Shown here one piece after another: positions 51,761 to 62,619 of a stretch of DNA of 64,000 nt. The notes below the pieces were generated by a model that was given only the letters and a program-made list of their open reading frames with translations, did no database searches and was not told the origin of the DNA. Position numbers and translations under genes: made by a program. Origin of the DNA: Dehalococcoidia bacterium (lineage in GTDB: Bacteria; Chloroflexota; Dehalococcoidia; Bin125); the NCBI GenBank assembly GCA_022822855.1, contig JAJDYG010000021.1, forward strand, positions 47,133-111,132, written 5' to 3'. Within the stretch, counting starts at the first letter, position 1; each line of letters begins with the position of its first letter.

Positions 51761-51807
51761 ACGCAGAACTCGGACGCTGTCAGCGTACATCCGCGGCGGT
51801 GCGGCGT

Positions 51808-52368
51808 TCAATCAACGGCTTCATCGTCCGGCAACAGGCCGTCGGGGAGGTCGACGGTCATGGTTCCGGCGGCGATGTCGACATTCACGACGACGTCTTT
51901 GAGCGCCGGTACGAGCAGGTCGCGGCGCGGGCTGCGGTCGATGAGGTAGACGTCGTTCGCGCCTGTTTGCAGGACTTCACGCACCGTGCCCAGATCGCTT
52001 CCATCGGCGCCGACGACCCGCAGGCCCTCGATCTCGTCGAGGTACCAGAAGGGCTCGCTGGTCGTTGGGCGCTGGCCGTCGGGTATCTCGATCAGCTCTC
52101 CGCGCAGGGACTCGGCTGACTCCCGGTCTGCGATTCCCTTGATGTAGAGGTAAACGCGGCCCTTTTGCCAGTTGCTTTGCCGAATCTCGCGGGAATCGCC
52201 GGCGATGATCACGTTCGCGCCGGGGTCGAAGCGGTCGGGGAAATCGGTGAGCGGGAGGACCTTGATTTCGCCCTTGAGCCCTCGGGGACGCTCAACCAGA
52301 CCGATGGCGCGGAAGCCATCGCGCGGCATGCGGTCTTCGGTCGTGGAGCGTCCGAGGCGGAACGCCAT
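51808..52368 (-). CDS. rimM: 16S rRNA maturation factor RimM
   Basis: Ribosome maturation factor that binds S19 and helps form the 30S head. The 186-residue protein has the N-terminal RimM domain (GLVERPRGLKGEIKVLPLTDFPDRF) and the PRC-barrel (FWYLDEIEGLRVVGADGSDLGTVREVLQTGANDVYLI...RDLLVPALKDVVVNVDIAAGTMTVDLPDGLL). An internal ATG at 52329 (MPRDGFRAIGLV) may be the true start. Part of rpsP-khpA-rimM; trmD and rplS, often next, are absent here. Confidence 0.94.
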   Translation of the reverse strand: MAFRLGRSTTEDRMPRDGFRAIGLVERPRGLKGEIKVLPLTDFPDRFDPGANVIIAGDSREIRQSNWQKGRVYLYIKGIADRESAESLRGELIEIPDGQRPTTSEPFWYLDEIEGLRVVGADGSDLGTVREVLQTGANDVYLIDRSPRRDLLVPALKDVVVNVDIAAGTMTVDLPDGLLPDDEAVD

Positions 52369-52376
52369 GTTTCTGG

Positions 52377-52604
52377 TCAGCGGATGTCGAGCGATGTATC
52401 GACCGCCCGAGCGTGGCCCGAGACGGAGAGCAAGGTGCGCATCGCCATGGCCAAGCGTCCCTCGCGGCCGATGATGCGGCCCATATCGTCCTCATGCACG
52501 TTGAGCTGGATTGCGACGTGGTCGCCGTCCTCGACTCGCTCGACCCTGACGGCGTCCGGGTCGTCGACCATCCACTTGGCGACGTACTCGATGAAGTCTT
52601 CCAC
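52377..52604 (-). CDS. khpA: KH-domain RNA-binding protein KhpA
   Basis: A 75-residue single KH-domain protein: EDFIEYVAKWMVDDPDAVRVERVEDGDHVAIQLNVHEDDMGRIIGREGRLAMAMRTLLSVSG, with the GxxG loop GREG. It lies between rpsP and rimM, as in most Gram-positive-type genomes. GTG start; 11 bases after the rpsP stop. Confidence 0.94.
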   Translation of the reverse strand: MEDFIEYVAKWMVDDPDAVRVERVEDGDHVAIQLNVHEDDMGRIIGREGRLAMAMRTLLSVSGHARAVDTSLDIR

Positions 52605-52615
52605 TGGAATGCTCG

Positions 52616-52933
52616 CTACTCAGACGCGGCGGCGGCTTCGGCGGCCGCCTTCTTGGCATCGGCGCGCTTGCTGCGCGGCTTGGGCTGCCAGGGCTCGATC
52701 AGCTCTTCCCTGGCGAGGAAGCGATGGACGGTCTCGCTGGGCTTTGCGCCGTGGGAAAGCCAGTGCTTGACCCGCTCGGCGTCGACGCTGAAGGTGGCGG
52801 GCTCGGTGAGCGGATCGTAGTAGCCGAGGTTCTCAACGAAGCGGCCGTCGCGGGGCTTGCGCGAGTCCTGGACGACGACGCGGTAGAAGGGCCGTCCCTT
52901 GCGCCCGTGCCGGGAGAGTCGGATTTTCAGCAT
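52616..52933 (-). CDS. rpsP: 30S ribosomal protein S16
   Basis: A 105-residue S16: MLKIRLSRHGRKGRPFYRVVVQDSRKPRDGRFVENLGYYDPLTEPATFSVDAERVKHWLSHGAKPSETV. ATG 52933 starts exactly at MLKIRLSR; the longer frame is not S16. The C-terminus has a basic, alanine-rich extension. Confidence 0.97.
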   Translation of the reverse strand: MLKIRLSRHGRKGRPFYRVVVQDSRKPRDGRFVENLGYYDPLTEPATFSVDAERVKHWLSHGAKPSETVHRFLAREELIEPWQPKPRSKRADAKKAAAEAAAASE

Positions 52934-53008
52934 GTGTTCAGCTCTGTCTGCATCTCGTTGGTCGTTATCGATCCATCGTAATCGCAACCCGTCGTTTGCG
53001 CTGTCTCG

Positions 53009-54358
53009 CTAGCGACGGCCGGTGGCGGTGCGCACGCCGGGCATGCCGGGGACCTTGCCAGAGGCGAGGTCCTTCATGATCCCCTTGGCCTGCTTGAACT
53101 GGTTCAGGAGCTGGTTGACTTCCTGCGGCGTCGTGCCGCTGCCCCTGGCGATCCGCCGCCGCCGTGAGCCGTTGATCATGTCCGGCTTGTGTCGTTCCTC
53201 GGGAGTCATCGAGAACACGATGGCCTCGAAGTGCTTGAAAAAGTCGTCATCGATCTCATCGACCTGGATTTGATCCTTGATCGAGCCCAAACCCGGGATC
53301 ATGCTCACGATCTGCGAGATCGGCCCCATCTGGCGGACCTTGCCGATCTGCTCGATGAAGTCCTCGAGGTCGAACTCACCATCCTGCAGCCTGCGCCGCC
53401 AGACCTTGGCGTCCTGGTCGCCGAATTCCTGCTCGGCTCGTTCGACCAGGGTGGACATGTCGCCGCGGCCGAGGATGCGTCCAGCGAGACGGTCGGGGTG
53501 GAACTGCTCAAGCGCGTCGGCTCGCTCGCCGACGCCGAGGAATTTGATCGGCGCGCCGGTGACGGCCCGAATTGAGAGGGCGGCGCCACCGCGGGCGTCG
53601 CCGTCCATCTTGGAGAGGACGACGCCGGAGATGCCGACCGCCTCATCGAAGGCTGAGGCCGCGTTGACTGCGTCCTGGCCGGACATGGCGTCGGCGACGA
53701 GCAGCACTTCGGTCGGGCTGAAGCGATCACGCAACTCGGTGATCTCGGACATCATGTCTTCGTCGATGTGCAGCCGACCGGCGGTATCGACGATGACGGT
53801 GCCGGCCCCGATCTGCTCGGCGCGTTCGAGCCCCTGTTCGACGATCTTGACCGGCTTCTCGTCGGGGCCGAGGTCGAAGACTTCGATTTCGAGTTGACGT
53901 CCGAGGGCCTGGAGCTGGTCGATGGCGGCGGGGCGATAGACATCGGCGGCGACCAGGAGGGGACGGTCGCCGGCCTTGCGCGCCCGGAGGGCGAGCTTGG
54001 CCGAGGTGGTCGTCTTACCCGAGCCCTGCAGTCCGACCATGAGGATGATGGTTGGGCCCTGCGAGGCTCGCTTGAGACTGGGCGACTCGGTTCCGAGCAG
54101 TGTGACGAGTTCCTGATTGACGATTTCAACGATGCGATTGAGCGGCGTCGGCGACTTCATCACCTCATCGGTGCTGGCTCGGCTGCGGACGGCCTTGATG
54201 TAGTCGCGCGCGACCTTGTAGTTGACGTCGGCTTCCAGCAGCGCGAGCCGGACCTCGCGCAGCGCCGCCTCGAGGTCTTTTTCGGAGATTGCACCGCGCT
54301 TGCCGAGCGTGGCGAAGACGCCCTGCAGTTTGCCGCTCAGCGCATCGAACATCGCCAT
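53009..54358 (-). CDS. ffh: Signal recognition particle protein Ffh (SRP54)
   Basis: GTPase that targets nascent membrane proteins to the translocon together with SRP RNA. The 449-residue protein has the N-domain (MFDALSGKLQGVFATLGKRG), G-domain motifs GLQGSGKTTTSAKLA, DTAGRLHIDEDMM and SKMDGDARGGAALSI, and the methionine-rich M-domain with the RNA-binding INGSRRRRIARGSGTTPQEVNQLLNQFKQ. It precedes rpsP by 75 bases on the same strand. Confidence 0.97.
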   Translation of the reverse strand: MAMFDALSGKLQGVFATLGKRGAISEKDLEAALREVRLALLEADVNYKVARDYIKAVRSRASTDEVMKSPTPLNRIVEIVNQELVTLLGTESPSLKRASQGPTIILMVGLQGSGKTTTSAKLALRARKAGDRPLLVAADVYRPAAIDQLQALGRQLEIEVFDLGPDEKPVKIVEQGLERAEQIGAGTVIVDTAGRLHIDEDMMSEITELRDRFSPTEVLLVADAMSGQDAVNAASAFDEAVGISGVVLSKMDGDARGGAALSIRAVTGAPIKFLGVGERADALEQFHPDRLAGRILGRGDMSTLVERAEQEFGDQDAKVWRRRLQDGEFDLEDFIEQIGKVRQMGPISQIVSMIPGLGSIKDQIQVDEIDDDFFKHFEAIVFSMTPEERHKPDMINGSRRRRIARGSGTTPQEVNQLLNQFKQAKGIMKDLASGKVPGMPGVRTATGRR

Positions 54359-54431
54359 TGGCCTGCGTCCCTTTCGTGCTCCCCGATTCGCCTTAACGCT
54401 AAGGCCTGTCGCCGCCGCAGATCGTTCGGAC

Positions 54432-54690
54432 TTTCAGGTTTCAGGGAAGTTTTTTTCTGAGGGGCCGGATGGCCACGATCTCCAGTGTTTTGCAGGGGAT
54501 CGCGTCCTCCGGGCTTTCAGGTTCTTTCAGGTTTTTTCAGGTTTCTCCAGCTCAGGTCCGGCCGTGCGTGGACGCGAACTGCGGGGCAACGCGCAAATGC
54601 GGCGGCGGTGGGACGGTGCGTCTTGTTCGATTTTGTTCGATCCCGTGCGGATTGGGTGCGGACTCGGGCGGATCTGGGCGAATGGGGTCT
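54432..54690. repeat. Decamer-phased short repeats upstream of ffh
   Basis: TTTCAG occurs at 54515, 54525 and 54535, exactly ten bases apart (also at 54432 and 54439). A second series of GTTCGAT/GTGCGGA/GGGCGGA-like heptamers follows at 54624, 54634, 54644, 54655, 54665 and 54675. They lie in the gene-free stretch 54359-55025, which has nothing else except a C repeat. Confidence 0.65.
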
Positions 54691-54918
54691 CGTCTGTCTC
54701 AGTGAGTGGTCGATGGCTCATTGGTGGTGCTCTCGGTTGAGCGCGGGGTCGTCAGGGCCATCTTACTCGCACAGGCGTTTCGGTGGGCGTGGCTGATGGC
54801 GGGCTGTATTGCTCGCGGCACAGTCGGGGGAGGAGCGTCTGTCGGGGGGGAGCGTCTGCTGGTTGGTTGGCGGAGGAGATGCCGAGGGCAGAGGTGAGCG
54901 TCTGGCGGATGGCGGCGG

Positions 54919-54968
54919 CCGGCCCCCTTCAGTCCCTACGGGACAGCTTCCCCCAGAGGGGGAAGCGC
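54919..54968 (+). repeat. Repeat C, copy 12
   Basis: GGCCCCCTTCA arm, GTCCCTACGGGAC hairpin, then CTTCCCCC/GGGGGAAG. It lies 58 bases beyond the gap stop codon. Confidence 0.7.
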
Positions 54969-55025
54969 AGACTGACAGCGGTCTCCCTGGCCGTGGGCGG
55001 GGGAGTGAGGCGTTGCTGGCTCGGT

Positions 55026-56051
55026 TCAGGAGAGGCCGGCCTGGGCCATTCGGACGCAGAGGTCGCCGACTCGGACGCTGTAGCCCCACTCGTTGTCGTA
55101 CCAGCTCACGACTTTGACCTGGGTGCCTTCGAGGACCATGGTCGAGAGCGCGTCGATGATCGAGGAGGCGGGAGAGCCCTTGAAGTCGCTGCTGACGAGC
55201 GGTTCGTCGGTGTAGTCGAGGATGCCGTGGAGCGGCGATTCGAGGTCGGTGGCGGCCTTCTCGAAGGCAGCGTTGAGTTCCTCGGCATCGGTGGCGCGCT
55301 CGGCGTCGATGACGAGGTCGACGACGGAGACGGTGCTGGTCGGCACGCGGTAGGCCATGCCGTTGAGCTTGCCGTTGAGGTGGGGCAACACCAGTCCGAC
55401 GGCCTTGGCCGCGCCGGTGCTGGTTGGAATGATGTTCATTGCGGCGGCGCGAGCGCGGCGCAGGTCGCTGTGCACGGTGTCGAGGATCGCCTGGTCGTTG
55501 GTGTATGCGTGGATCGTGGACATGATCCCGCTCTTGATGCCGACGGTGTCGTCGAGCACCTTGGCCATCGGCGCGAGGCAGTTGGTGGTGCATGACGCGT
55601 TGGAGACAACGTGGTGGGATGCGGGGTCGTAGGCGTCGTCGTTGACGCCGAGCACGACGGTGAGGTCTTCGTTCTTGGCCGGGGCGGAGATGACGACCTT
55701 GGAAGGTCCGTGGTTGAGGTGTCCGCGGGCCTTGTCGGCGTCGGTGAAGATTCCGGTGCTTTCGACGACGATTTCGACGCCGTAGTCGCCCCAGGGGATC
55801 TGTCCCGGGTCGCGTTCGGAGATGACGGCGATTCGGTTGCCGTCGATCACGAGGTCGCCGTCGACGACGTCAACCTCGCCGGGGTAGCGGCCGTAGTTGG
55901 TGTCGTACTTGAAGAGGTGGGCGTTGGTGTCGGAGTCGGTCAGGTCGTTGATCGCGACGACTTCGAGGTTATCGCCGTGGAAGTCGAGCATGCCCTTGAG
56001 CACCTGTCGACCGATGCGGCCGAAGCCGTTGATGCCAATTTTCGTCGTCAC
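55026..56051 (-). CDS. gap: Glyceraldehyde-3-phosphate dehydrogenase, type I
   Basis: Oxidises glyceraldehyde 3-phosphate to 1,3-bisphosphoglycerate. The 341-residue protein has the Rossmann start [17 protein letters not shown], the catalytic cysteine in [12 protein letters not shown], the phosphate-site [27 protein letters not shown] and the C-terminal [19 protein letters not shown] start with AGGAG six bases upstream. Enolase, another glycolytic gene, lies 3 kb away. Confidence 0.97.
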   Translation of the reverse strand: MTTKIGINGFGRIGRQVLKGMLDFHGDNLEVVAINDLTDSDTNAHLFKYDTNYGRYPGEVDVVDGDLVIDGNRIAVISERDPGQIPWGDYGVEIVVESTGIFTDADKARGHLNHGPSKVVISAPAKNEDLTVVLGVNDDAYDPASHHVVSNASCTTNCLAPMAKVLDDTVGIKSGIMSTIHAYTNDQAILDTVHSDLRRARAAAMNIIPTSTGAAKAVGLVLPHLNGKLNGMAYRVPTSTVSVVDLVIDAERATDAEELNAAFEKAATDLESPLHGILDYTDEPLVSSDFKGSPASSIIDALSTMVLEGTQVKVVSWYDNEWGYSVRVGDLCVRMAQAGLS

Positions 56052-56167
56052 GAAGTTCTCCTGAGTGTGTGTGGGGCGCGTTCACTCGCAGGATCGCAGA
56101 GGGAGGTGGTGCGCTCAAGCATTCGCTGAAGCAATCGTGGGAATCGCTCGCAGACATGACCGTGCGG

Positions 56168-57055
56168 TTAGAGCAGGATGCGCTTTGGGGCGCCTGAGGG
56201 TTGGCGGCGGTAGTTTTCGATCAGGAGGCGCTGTCGGCCCCCGTCGATGATCCACTCGCCGCGGCAGCGGCGCTCGTCCTGGAGGATGGTCTGGGTCTGA
56301 CGGTGCAGGCGCTGGTACTCCTGCCGGTCTTCCGATTCGACTCCGAACAGTCCGCTGCCGACTGCGAAGCGGCACTGGCGGTCCTGGATGACGATCTGCC
56401 AGCCGAAGAGGAGCTGGGCCCAGCCGAGGTGGAAGGCTTCGTCGGCCCAGTTGACGAGGAAGCGCTTGTCGTGGGAGCCGTCGGCGGTCAGCAGGGCTGA
56501 GGCTCCGAAGTGGGAGCGCGAGAGTTCGGAGACGGCGCGGTAGGCGTCGGCGGTTTCTGGGGCCATGGCGATCTGCTGGCCGGCCATGTATTGGCCCATG
56601 CCGATCTCGGTGGCGTGCTGCTCGGCGTTGTTCGACCAGGCGGCGCGGAGCCAGTCTTCGAACTCGATCTGCTCGTCGCCGACGACGGCCTGTTCGGCGC
56701 CCAACCATTCCATCGTTCCGCGCATGAGGGGGAGCGCCGCCGAATAGGAGGCTCGTGCGGTGAGGGCCCGGGCCTCGATGCCGCCGCTGTAGACGCGCGA
56801 CCAAAAGAGCAGCGCGGAGGCATAACGCCGGTTGCGGAACGAGGAGCCATAAGACTGTTCGACGATCTTGCGCTGCAGCGCGAAGGCGTCGCTGAGCCAG
56901 CGAAGATCGAGGGGCAGAGCGAAGGTCGTCTCGCGGAACGCGTCGCGGCGGACCTGGGGTTCGTCGTCGCGCGGCTTGGCCAGCGCCGGCGTTTCGGCGG
57001 GGAAGGTGATCGGCGAGATTCGCTGCCTGGGCGGGTCCGGCGAATCGTCGGTCAT
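56168..57055 (-). CDS. Hypothetical protein
   Basis: A 295-residue soluble protein without a motif I recognise. It is rich in tryptophan and glutamine in the middle (MRGTMEWLGAEQAVVGDEQIEFEDWLRAAWSNNAEQHATEIGMGQYMAGQQIAMAP) and helix-rich throughout, with a histidine-containing segment NWADEAFHLGWAQLLFGW. No signal peptide or membrane helix. Its ATG overlaps the stop of the upstream orphan by four bases, so the two form an operon and may work together. Confidence 0.6.
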   Translation of the reverse strand: MTDDSPDPPRQRISPITFPAETPALAKPRDDEPQVRRDAFRETTFALPLDLRWLSDAFALQRKIVEQSYGSSFRNRRYASALLFWSRVYSGGIEARALTARASYSAALPLMRGTMEWLGAEQAVVGDEQIEFEDWLRAAWSNNAEQHATEIGMGQYMAGQQIAMAPETADAYRAVSELSRSHFGASALLTADGSHDKRFLVNWADEAFHLGWAQLLFGWQIVIQDRQCRFAVGSGLFGVESEDRQEYQRLHRQTQTILQDERRCRGEWIIDGGRQRLLIENYRRQPSGAPKRILL

Positions 57056-57603
57056 GGCCGGGCGGTCCCGTGATCACGGCTGGCGAGCACGGCCTCGAGC
57101 CAGAGCAAGAGGCGCTCGCTCTGAGCCTCGATGTAGGGCCGGTCGGGATGCCAGGCCCAGAGTTCCCGGACGACCTCGAGGGTCGACCAGGTGCTGCCGT
57201 CGCTGCCGTTGACGATCTGCATGATGCGGTTCGCTACGTGATCGGCTGTCCAGACGAGCGGGCGCTCGTAGTCGAGCATTCTGGTGGTCTGGGTGAGGGC
57301 TCGAATCCAGCGGTCGACGGTGTCGAAGGCGACGCGGCGATCCATGAGCAGCGCGCGCAGGGCCAGAACCTCGGGCAGATCGACGACTCGGGCGGGCGGC
57401 CGGTCGGGCGGCGGAACGGGTTCGGGTCCGTCGTCCTCGGGGAAGCGTTCCAGCGCTTCGGCCCAGGCTGTCGCCGGGATGCGGCGCAGTTCGTTGTAGA
57501 CCATCGCACCGCCGGAGCCCGCATCCCACCAGTCGCGCAGGCGCTGATGCCGGGCAAGCGGGTGTGGCGTGACGTCGGAGTTTGGCGAAGTCGAAGGGGG
57601 CAC
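57052..57603 (-). CDS. Hypothetical protein
   Basis: A 183-residue protein of unknown family. Start MPPSTSPNSDVTPHPLARHQRLRDWWDAGSGGAMVYNELRRIPATAW; the middle is proline-rich (GPEPVPPPDRPPARVV) and the C-terminal half is helical (VVRELWAWHPDRPYIEAQSERLLLWLEAVLAS). It is coupled to the orphan gene downstream and faces the recombinase gene across a 227-base gap with GATAAC motifs. Confidence 0.6.
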   Translation of the reverse strand: MPPSTSPNSDVTPHPLARHQRLRDWWDAGSGGAMVYNELRRIPATAWAEALERFPEDDGPEPVPPPDRPPARVVDLPEVLALRALLMDRRVAFDTVDRWIRALTQTTRMLDYERPLVWTADHVANRIMQIVNGSDGSTWSTLEVVRELWAWHPDRPYIEAQSERLLLWLEAVLASRDHGTARP

Positions 57604-57611
57604 GGACTCAG

Positions 57612-57697
57612 GTTATCTCAGGGGTTATCGCGGGAACTTCTGTCGGCAGATAACGGGCTCTTCTGTTGACTGAACGTTAGGTGGAATAACTGATAAC
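57612..57697. promoter_or_regulatory. Cluster of four GTTATC/GATAAC hexamers
   Basis: GTTATC at 57612 and 57624, GATAAC at 57649 and 57692, i.e. two inverted pairs within 86 bases in the divergent gap between the orphan operon and the recombinase gene. It could be an operator; no dif-like site is evident. Confidence 0.4.
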
Positions 57698-57830
57698 TGC
57701 CATTACGCATCGCCGCCACGTCGGTTGGGGAGGGCTTGCTAGAGCGGATCCAGGGCCGACGCGGTTGTCGGCACTGCCACTACAAGCCTGATCAGCACGA
57801 CGGCTAGTACGAAGGAGACGACGCGGCAAC

Positions 57831-58754
57831 ATGGAACACGAAATCCAGCAGTTTCTGACATACATGGCGGCGGAGCGAGGCGCGTCGGCGAACACGATCT
57901 CGGCCTATCGCAACGACCTGGCGCAGTTGCGCTCCTACTTCGTGGAGCAGCATCACCAGGACGACGATGAGCAATCGGCCTCGACGCCGATCGAGGAGAT
58001 CGACGCCGAACAGTTGCAGGAGTACATCGTCCACCTGCGCGAGCAGCAGTACGCGGCGGCGACTGTGGCGCGCAAGGTCGCGGCGGTCAAGAGTCTGTTC
58101 AGCTACCTGCACGGCGAGGGTCTGATTCACGTGAACCCGGCGGAGCAGTTGTCGTCGCCGAGGGTCGGCCGCAGTCTGCCGCGGACGCTGACGGTGCAAG
58201 AGGTCGACGCGCTGCTGGAGCAGCCGGGTCGCTGGGGTACTCCGGAGGCGGCGCGGGACCAGGCGATGCTGGAGATGCTGTACGCGACGGGGATGCGGGT
58301 CTCGGAGTTCGTTTCTCTGGACCTGTCCTCGATCGAGCTGCAGGGCCAGCGGGCCTCGGTGCGCTGCGTGGGCAAGGGACGCCGGGAGCGCCTGATTCCG
58401 ATTCACTCGGCCGCGGTGGCTGCGCTGGATCACTACCTGCAGGAGGCTCGGCCCAAGCTGGCGCGTGGGCGGCGCGAGGTGGCGCTGTTCATCAATCGGC
58501 GGGGCGAGCGTCTGACGCGCCAGGGCGTCTGGTTGATCATCAAGAACTACGCCGAGGCTGCGGGCATCTCGGGCGTGACTCCGCACACGCTGCGTCATAG
58601 CTTTGCGACCCATCTGCTGCGCGGGTCGGCGCCGTTGCGCAATGTGCAGGAGTTGATGGGTCACGCCAACATCTCGACGACTCAGCTCTACACGCAGTTG
58701 ACCGACGAACACCTGCGGGACGTCTACGATCGGGCACATCCGCGCGCCAGCTAG
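57831..58754 (+). CDS. Tyrosine recombinase, XerC/XerD family
   Basis: A 307-residue integrase-type recombinase. The N-terminal SAM-like domain (EIQQFLTYMAAERGASANTISAYRNDLAQLRSYF) is followed by the catalytic domain: first arginine in YATGMRVSEFVSLDL, lysine in GKGRRERLIPI, HTLRHSFATHLL (HxxR), HANISTTQLY with the histidine and the nucleophilic tyrosine. The length and housekeeping neighbourhood favour a chromosomal Xer protein over a phage integrase, but XerC and XerD cannot be told apart. The ATG follows ACGAAGGAGACG. Confidence 0.92.
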   Translation: MEHEIQQFLTYMAAERGASANTISAYRNDLAQLRSYFVEQHHQDDDEQSASTPIEEIDAEQLQEYIVHLREQQYAAATVARKVAAVKSLFSYLHGEGLIHVNPAEQLSSPRVGRSLPRTLTVQEVDALLEQPGRWGTPEAARDQAMLEMLYATGMRVSEFVSLDLSSIELQGQRASVRCVGKGRRERLIPIHSAAVAALDHYLQEARPKLARGRREVALFINRRGERLTRQGVWLIIKNYAEAAGISGVTPHTLRHSFATHLLRGSAPLRNVQELMGHANISTTQLYTQLTDEHLRDVYDRAHPRAS

Positions 58755-60137
<1,383 letters not shown>

Positions 60138-60279
60138 AGGCAGGCTGGCAGGGTGAGGCTGGAACGACACCGTCTCGCAAATGAGAACTGCGCGTAAACC
60201 TACTCCCACCTGCGGGGGGAAATGTCCTGTCGGAGCCGTGCGGTTCCTCTGGCGTGGTGAACTGATGAGGCGTGACCAG

Positions 60280-60325
60280 GGGACCCCCTCCGCCTTCGGC
60301 ACCTCCCCCTGGAAGGGGGAGGAAA
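60280..60325 (+). repeat. Repeat C, copy 13
   Basis: GACCCCCTCCGCCTTCGGC, CCTCCCCCT/AGGGGGAGG, loop GGA. In the gap between the convergent eno and uvrC genes. Confidence 0.75.
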
Positions 60326-60376
60326 TGAGATTAGGCGCGGGTCTGCAAAGGCTCGCTACAGGCGGAGGTCGAAGGG

Positions 60377-62329
60377 TCACAGTTCGGTTTTGAGTTGTTC
60401 GGCGAGGCGTTGGGTCATTCCGGGGGTTGCGGCGATGTCGGTGAGGTCGGCTTCTCGGATTGCCTGGAGGGAGCCGAACTTGCGCAGGAGGGCTTTCTTG
60501 CGGCGGGGGCCGATGCCCTTGATCCGGTCGAGGGTGCTCTGGGAGGTCTGGCGGGCCCGAAGGCGGCGGTGGTAGGAGATGGCGAAGCGGTGGGCTTCGT
60601 CGCGGATGCGTTGGACGAGGTAGAGGCCCTGGGAGCGGCGGTCGAGGCGGACGGGGTCGGAGGAGTCGACCTGGAAGAGGAGTTCCTCGCGCTTGGCCAG
60701 TCCGGCGAGCGGGATGTCGTCGACGGCGAGGTTGCGCATCACGTCGTGGGCGGCTGAGACCTGGCCCTTGCCGCCGTCGACGATGACGAGGTCGGGGATG
60801 GCGCCCCAGCCCTCGGTCTCGGACTGATCGTCATCTGGGCTCTCGGCGGCGGTGGGTTCGTCCGGAACGTCGAAGCCTTCGGCTCGCTGGGCGCGTCGCT
60901 CCTCGCCCAGTCGTTTGAATCTACGTTGAATCACTTCCGCCATGGAGGCGAAGTCGTTGGGTCCCTGGCTGGCGTCGACCGTCTTGATCTGGAAGCGGCG
61001 GTATTCGCTGGTGGCGGGCTGGCCGTTGAGGAAGACGACCATTGAGGCGACGACATTGGAACCCTGGGTGTTGGAGATGTCGTAGCACTCGATCCGCTTT
61101 GGCGGCGCGGGCAGGCTGAGGGCTTCCTCGAGTTCGGCGAGGGCGGCGTCGGTGCGGCCGCGATCGGCGAGCCAGCGGACGCGCGACATTGCCAGGGTTT
61201 CGGAGGCGTTCTCGGCGGCCATGGCGACGAGGCGGCGCTTGTCGCCTCGCTTCGGGTGGCGGACCTCGACCCTTGAGCCGCGCTTCTGCGAGAGCCAGCC
61301 CTGAAGCAGATCGAGGTCGTCGACATCATCGGGGATGAGGACCAGCCTGGGCGGCTGGAGGCCTCCCTCGTAGTGCTGGCGGAGGAAGGATGCGATGACC
61401 GAGCCGGGCGATTCGTCCCTGACGCCGGCGAGGTTGAAGTGGTCGGAGCCGGCCATGTTCTGGCCGCGGATAAAGAGCACCTGGACGACAGCTTCGTCGC
61501 CGTCGACGGCGATGCCGAAGACGTCGATTTCGGCGGCTGAGGTGTCGGCGGTGAGCTGGGTCTCGGTGACCCGTTCGACCGCGACGATCTGATCGCGGAG
61601 CTGGGCGGCGCGCTCGAAGTTGAGCTCGTCGGCTGCGTCGGTCATCGAGGTCTTGAGTTGCTTGAGAACGGTCTCGCTCTTGCCGTCGAGGAAGAGCATC
61701 GTCTGGTCGATGACTTCCTTGTACTCATCGGGGGTGCAGAAGGAGGTGCAGGGCGCGATGCAGCGGCGGATGTAGTACTCGAGGCAGGGTCGGGGATCGG
61801 AGCCGGTGATTTCCTTGTCGCAGGAGCGCCAGGGGAAGAGCTTCTTGGTCAGGTCGAGGGTGGTGCGGACGGACTTGGCCGATGCGTAGGGACCGAAGTA
61901 GCGGGCGCCGTCCTTGGCGACTCGGCGAGTGATGGTGACGCGCGGCCAGGGGGCGTCGACGTCGATCTTGAGGTAGGGGTAGTGCTTGTCGTCCTTGAGG
62001 CGGACGTTGAAAAAGGGCTGGTGGCGCTTGACCAGGGTGGCTTCGAGGTGGAGTGCGTCCTGCTCGGTGTGGGTGGTGACGACCTCGAGCTGGGCGATGC
62101 GTCCGGCGAGGACTCGGGTCTTGCCTTCGAGGGAGCGGGGGGAGCCGAAGTAGCTGCGGACGCGGGACTTGAGGTTGGCGGCTTTGCCGATGTAGATGAC
62201 TCGGTCTTTGGCGTCGCGGAAGGTGTAGACGCCGGGCTTGGCGGGCAGGGCGGCGACCTGGGCCTGGAGTTGGGCGCGGGTCTGTTCCGGCGTGGGCGGT
62301 GGGGGCTGGTCGGGGGAGTCGGTGGTCAC
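60377..62329 (-). CDS. uvrC: Excinuclease ABC subunit C
   Basis: Makes the two incisions around UvrAB-marked DNA damage. The 650-residue protein has the GIY-YIG nuclease (PGVYTFRDAKDRVIYIGKAANLKSRVRSYF) near residue 35, an RRCIAPC cysteine segment near 185, a UVR motif (DAADELNFERAAQLRDQI), the RNase H-like 5' nuclease (IECYDISNTQGSNVVASMVVF, DLVIVDGGKGQ) and a C-terminal HhH pair (TLDRIKGIGPRRKKALLRKFGSLQAIREA). It has an acidic insertion (DEPTAAESPDDDQSETEGW) before the DLVIVDGGKGQ motif. Confidence 0.96.
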   Translation of the reverse strand: MTTDSPDQPPPPTPEQTRAQLQAQVAALPAKPGVYTFRDAKDRVIYIGKAANLKSRVRSYFGSPRSLEGKTRVLAGRIAQLEVVTTHTEQDALHLEATLVKRHQPFFNVRLKDDKHYPYLKIDVDAPWPRVTITRRVAKDGARYFGPYASAKSVRTTLDLTKKLFPWRSCDKEITGSDPRPCLEYYIRRCIAPCTSFCTPDEYKEVIDQTMLFLDGKSETVLKQLKTSMTDAADELNFERAAQLRDQIVAVERVTETQLTADTSAAEIDVFGIAVDGDEAVVQVLFIRGQNMAGSDHFNLAGVRDESPGSVIASFLRQHYEGGLQPPRLVLIPDDVDDLDLLQGWLSQKRGSRVEVRHPKRGDKRRLVAMAAENASETLAMSRVRWLADRGRTDAALAELEEALSLPAPPKRIECYDISNTQGSNVVASMVVFLNGQPATSEYRRFQIKTVDASQGPNDFASMAEVIQRRFKRLGEERRAQRAEGFDVPDEPTAAESPDDDQSETEGWGAIPDLVIVDGGKGQVSAAHDVMRNLAVDDIPLAGLAKREELLFQVDSSDPVRLDRRSQGLYLVQRIRDEAHRFAISYHRRLRARQTSQSTLDRIKGIGPRRKKALLRKFGSLQAIREADLTDIAATPGMTQRLAEQLKTEL

Positions 62330-62434
62330 GGGTTCAGATTAGCGAAGGGACGGTGGGGACTGACGGAGTGGGCGAGCGGCCCCCCGGACGGCGGCGGGGG
62401 CTGGAACTGCATGGGTGCGCGATGGCTGAAGTGA

Positions 62435-62555
62435 GGCGCAAGGCGGTGCCGCGCTCGGATGTCGCAGTCTGGGCCCCGTGTCAAGCACGGGGCATCGCAG
62501 AGGGAGGGAAGGGGAGGGGGAATGAGCGGGTCCCCGAATAAATCGGGGACTGGGA
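62435..62555 (+). repeat. Composite repeat A+B (left of the HTH gene, first)
   Basis: Flank GTGAGGCGCAAGGCGG type, A stem GCCCCGTG (62473-62480) / CACGGGGC (62486-62493), then B stem inside GAGCGG (62524)...GGGAA with loop ATAAA. Confidence 0.8.
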
Positions 62556-62619
62556 AGGTTGCTGGCGGGTGCCGATGGGTGCGGGATCGCGCGAGGGATG
62601 CCAGAGATTGCGGGAAGGC

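Noticed and set aside
57604..57830. A dif site next to the Xer recombinase gene
   Set aside because: No 28-base dif-like sequence with two 11-base arms could be found; only GATAAC hexamers are seen.
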